A DNA stretch of 7,305 bases, taken from contig LXTH01000123.1 of assembly GCA_001643555.1 (NCBI GenBank), forward strand, positions 1-7,305. Reading direction: 5' to 3'. This document shows positions 5,276 through 7,305 of the stretch, one piece after another; position 1 is the stretch's first letter; every line of letters begins with the position of its first letter. Under the pieces are notes generated by a model that did no database searches, was not told where the DNA came from, and was given only the letters and a program-made list of their open reading frames with translations. Source of the DNA: Nitrospirae bacterium SPGG5. Lineage in GTDB: Bacteria > Nitrospirota > Nitrospiria > Nitrospirales > UBA8639. A program made the translations under genes and the position numbers.

Positions 5276-7285
5276 TTACTCGATCGACGAAGCCGCGAGC
5301 CCTTTGAGGGACAGCGCGCGCTTGGGAGCACGAGCAAGCGCCAAATCAAACTGCGCCCTCGCCGAGTTAATTCTTCCAGACTCCAACAACTGTTCTCCAT
5401 ACAATTCATGCACGGGTTTCACGGGAAACGGCGGACCATAATCAAAGGGAAGAGTATCCGCCATCGTCGTGGCTTCCTTCAATAACCTCAAGCTTTGGTC
5501 CACCTTTCCCTCGGCAGCAAGGAGTAAGGCTGATAATTGTTTTTTCATCACCCGTGCTGGCAATACCTGCGATGGGGAACGGGTTCCTGTTGCTGAGTGA
5601 ATGTGATCGCGAAGTTTGGCAACAGCTCTTCGGGCAATGTCCATGCTGCCGGTTTTCACACCACTCAGTCCCATGGCAAAGAGTTCACTCGTCACTCCGG
5701 AAAAACGAAGCCCCGCACGGTCTTCCTCTAATCCACTCACATCCCACTGCTGAGTCTCCACAATAAACGTCCCACGCATCGCCGCTAGGTAGCCCTTCAC
5801 AAACCGTGACTCCACCTGCGCCGCATCGTCTCTCACCATGTCCAACAACCGCTTCGCGTCGGCAACCCGCCCTTGCTGGAGATAGGCGTACATCAACCAA
5901 TACACGGTATGATAGGACCGCTCGCCAACTCCCAAACTTTTTTGCTTGCGTCGCGTCTCACTCGCCGTCCAACTGATTTCATTCGCCGTGATGACCTCAT
6001 CCCACATACCCAAGGCCATGAAAATATGCGAGGGCATGTGCTGGGCATGCGGGGCAGCCACCGCAATCTTCGCATACGTCCGAGCCGCGCGAAGACCCAA
6101 GAAGGCATGCTCGGGATCATCGTACGCATGAATCATGTAATGCACGGCCCCGGGATGCCGAGGGTTCCGTTGAAACACGGACTCGGCAATCGAGGCGGCT
6201 TGCAAATACGTCTTGGCATCACGTTCGCCCTGCGCGGTTCCTAACAAGGCCAGCGCGTAAAAAGCTGCGGCATCAAGGTCATGAGGATAGCGGTCACTGA
6301 GGACACGCATCTGGTCCGCATACGTGCGATCCCGATCGACTTTTTTACCTTCCCCATACAGCGCGTGCATCGCCTGCAGATATCCCTGTTCACGATCCGT
6401 AGGAGCTTTGGCGATCCGCTCTTCATCGCTCGATCCCAGTCGAGCCAGCACCTCTCGGGCCTGATCGAAATATTGCTCACCCCACAGGGTATGATTGAAC
6501 GTCATGGCCTCACCCCAGTAGGCCATCACAAAATCGTGCTCGATCTTCTGTGCGCGCTGAAACGCGACTTGCGCATCGTCATATTCAAAATTGTGTAGCA
6601 ACAGCACACCTCGAAGAAAATGGCGTTGCGCCTTGGGAGAACCTGACGTGGGAAAATGTATTTCGCCAAGCATGGGCACAGGCAGTTTGGGTTGTTGGGG
6701 ATGAGGCCGATGCACATCCGGACGCGGATCCGGCACAAACCCATCCCGATGGAGCATCCGCACTGTCGGAAGCATGTCTTGGTTGAGCACCGCGTCTTGT
6801 TCAATAAGACCGTTGCGAAACAACAACCACGCCACCACTGAATAAATCTGGTCCGGACTCATTGACTGTGGTGCCGTAAATGGCATGGCCCGATTGATGT
6901 AATCAAACAGCGTCGTGGCATATGGCCAATGACTGCCAATGGTTTTAATAGGATGACTCGTAGCCAACGTGCCCTGCCCGCCGACCAACTCGAGCATGGG
7001 CCCTTCCACGCCAGTGGCCCCATGACAACTCGCACAATGTTCGGCAAACACCTGAGCGCCTTCCTCAACCGTCCCTCTACCAACCGGCAACCCCTCGCCA
7101 TCTGGCCCCACATCAATATCCCAGGCGTTGACCTCCTCATCCGTCGCCACACGGCCAAGATGAAAGGACTCGCTCTCTTCTCCACTCCACACCACAGCCG
7201 ATGGACTTCCGAAAAGAAAAAGAGAAATGAGAAAAAGATTTAGGAGAACGTGAACCATCAAAAGTCTACCTGCCAAAAAATTCAT
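5276..7285 (-). CDS. Exported cytochrome c (SorB/SoxD-like) fused to TPR domain
   Basis: This 669-residue protein has three parts. Residues 1-34 form a signal peptide with a long hydrophobic core (about 9-26). Residues 42-190 form a mono-haem class I cytochrome c. It contains the NAWDIDVGPDGEGLP block, the haem site CASCHG (C84, C87, H88), WPYATTLFDYINRAMPF with M134 as likely axial ligand, the C-terminal helix (SPDQIYSVVAWLLF) and DGFVPDPRP. These blocks are typical of cytochromes that partner sulfite dehydrogenases (SorB/SoxD-like). Residues 205-660 resemble a widespread periplasmic TPR family that begins FPTSGSPKAQRHFLRG; they include HYMIH (382-386) and HAQHMPSH (413-420). The haem domain presumably accepts or passes electrons in the periplasm; no dehydrogenase subunit lies in the window, so a sulfite role is unproven. 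The ATG at 7285 is preceded by GAGGAGG at 7305-7299, 13 bases away, a little far; an ATG at 7258 is an alternative. The gene is convergent with the small membrane protein gene. Confidence 0.92.
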   Translation of the reverse strand: MNFLAGRLLMVHVLLNLFLISLFLFGSPSAVVWSGEESESFHLGRVATDEEVNAWDIDVGPDGEGLPVGRGTVEEGAQVFAEHCASCHGATGVEGPMLELVGGQGTLATSHPIKTIGSHWPYATTLFDYINRAMPFTAPQSMSPDQIYSVVAWLLFRNGLIEQDAVLNQDMLPTVRMLHRDGFVPDPRPDVHRPHPQQPKLPVPMLGEIHFPTSGSPKAQRHFLRGVLLLHNFEYDDAQVAFQRAQKIEHDFVMAYWGEAMTFNHTLWGEQYFDQAREVLARLGSSDEERIAKAPTDREQGYLQAMHALYGEGKKVDRDRTYADQMRVLSDRYPHDLDAAAFYALALLGTAQGERDAKTYLQAASIAESVFQRNPRHPGAVHYMIHAYDDPEHAFLGLRAARTYAKIAVAAPHAQHMPSHIFMALGMWDEVITANEISWTASETRRKQKSLGVGERSYHTVYWLMYAYLQQGRVADAKRLLDMVRDDAAQVESRFVKGYLAAMRGTFIVETQQWDVSGLEEDRAGLRFSGVTSELFAMGLSGVKTGSMDIARRAVAKLRDHIHSATGTRSPSQVLPARVMKKQLSALLLAAEGKVDQSLRLLKEATTMADTLPFDYGPPFPVKPVHELYGEQLLESGRINSARAQFDLALARAPKRALSLKGLAASSIE

Positions 7286-7305
7286 ATGGCACTTCTTGCC
7301 TCCTC

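Noticed and set aside
4966..5307. 113-codon + frame in the convergent gap
   Set aside because: It translates the C-rich repeat and overlaps the 3' end of the cytochrome/TPR gene, and has no start signal.
5873..6244. 123-codon + frame antisense to the cytochrome/TPR gene
   Set aside because: It is a shadow of a strongly supported minus-strand gene and shows no domain.

Overview
The window looks like ordinary chromosomal DNA from an environmental Gram-negative bacterium, with moderate GC content and sparse gene packing. I see no phage genes, no complete insertion sequence and no CRISPR array. A Nitrospira-like (Nitrospirota) host is my best guess. The guess rests on the many-copy kinesin-light-chain type TPR lipoprotein, the cytochrome c/TPR protein, and the style of the dispersed intergenic repeats (a C-rich 'AATCCCCC..CCCCCCTTTTT' family and a 'CGTGAAGCGTGA' family). 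It is not backed by any marker gene and should be held loosely.

Layout on the + strand, left to right: a gene-poor stretch (1-322); a 93-residue protein of unknown function with a winged-helix look (323-604); about 240 bases without a gene, ending in a convincing intrinsic terminator (843-886); a complete tRNA-Arg(CCT) gene on the minus strand (1009-1085); an exported SRPBCC/START-fold protein (1314-1910) that overlaps by four bases a radical SAM protein of the PA0069/SplB-like type (1907-2923); a strong inverted repeat starting at that gene's stop codon; a TPR lipoprotein with about nine 42-residue repeats (3087-4316); a degenerate inverted repeat running into the 3' end of that gene; a small two-helix membrane protein (4511-4894); and a possible MITE-like element bounded by inverted C-rich repeats (4945-5151). 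The last gene is convergent. It lies on the minus strand (7285-5276) and encodes a 669-residue exported protein that joins a SorB/SoxD-like c-type cytochrome domain to a long TPR-type domain.

Only the SRPBCC and radical SAM genes form a likely operon, with translational coupling. The TPR lipoprotein, the small membrane protein and the cytochrome/TPR protein all act at or beyond the membrane, but nothing shows that they work together. The observations most worth following are the cytochrome c-TPR fusion with its His-rich segment, the coupled SRPBCC/radical SAM pair, and three repeat families that have reached into or up to coding sequence. I did not find clear evidence of a wholly new system.
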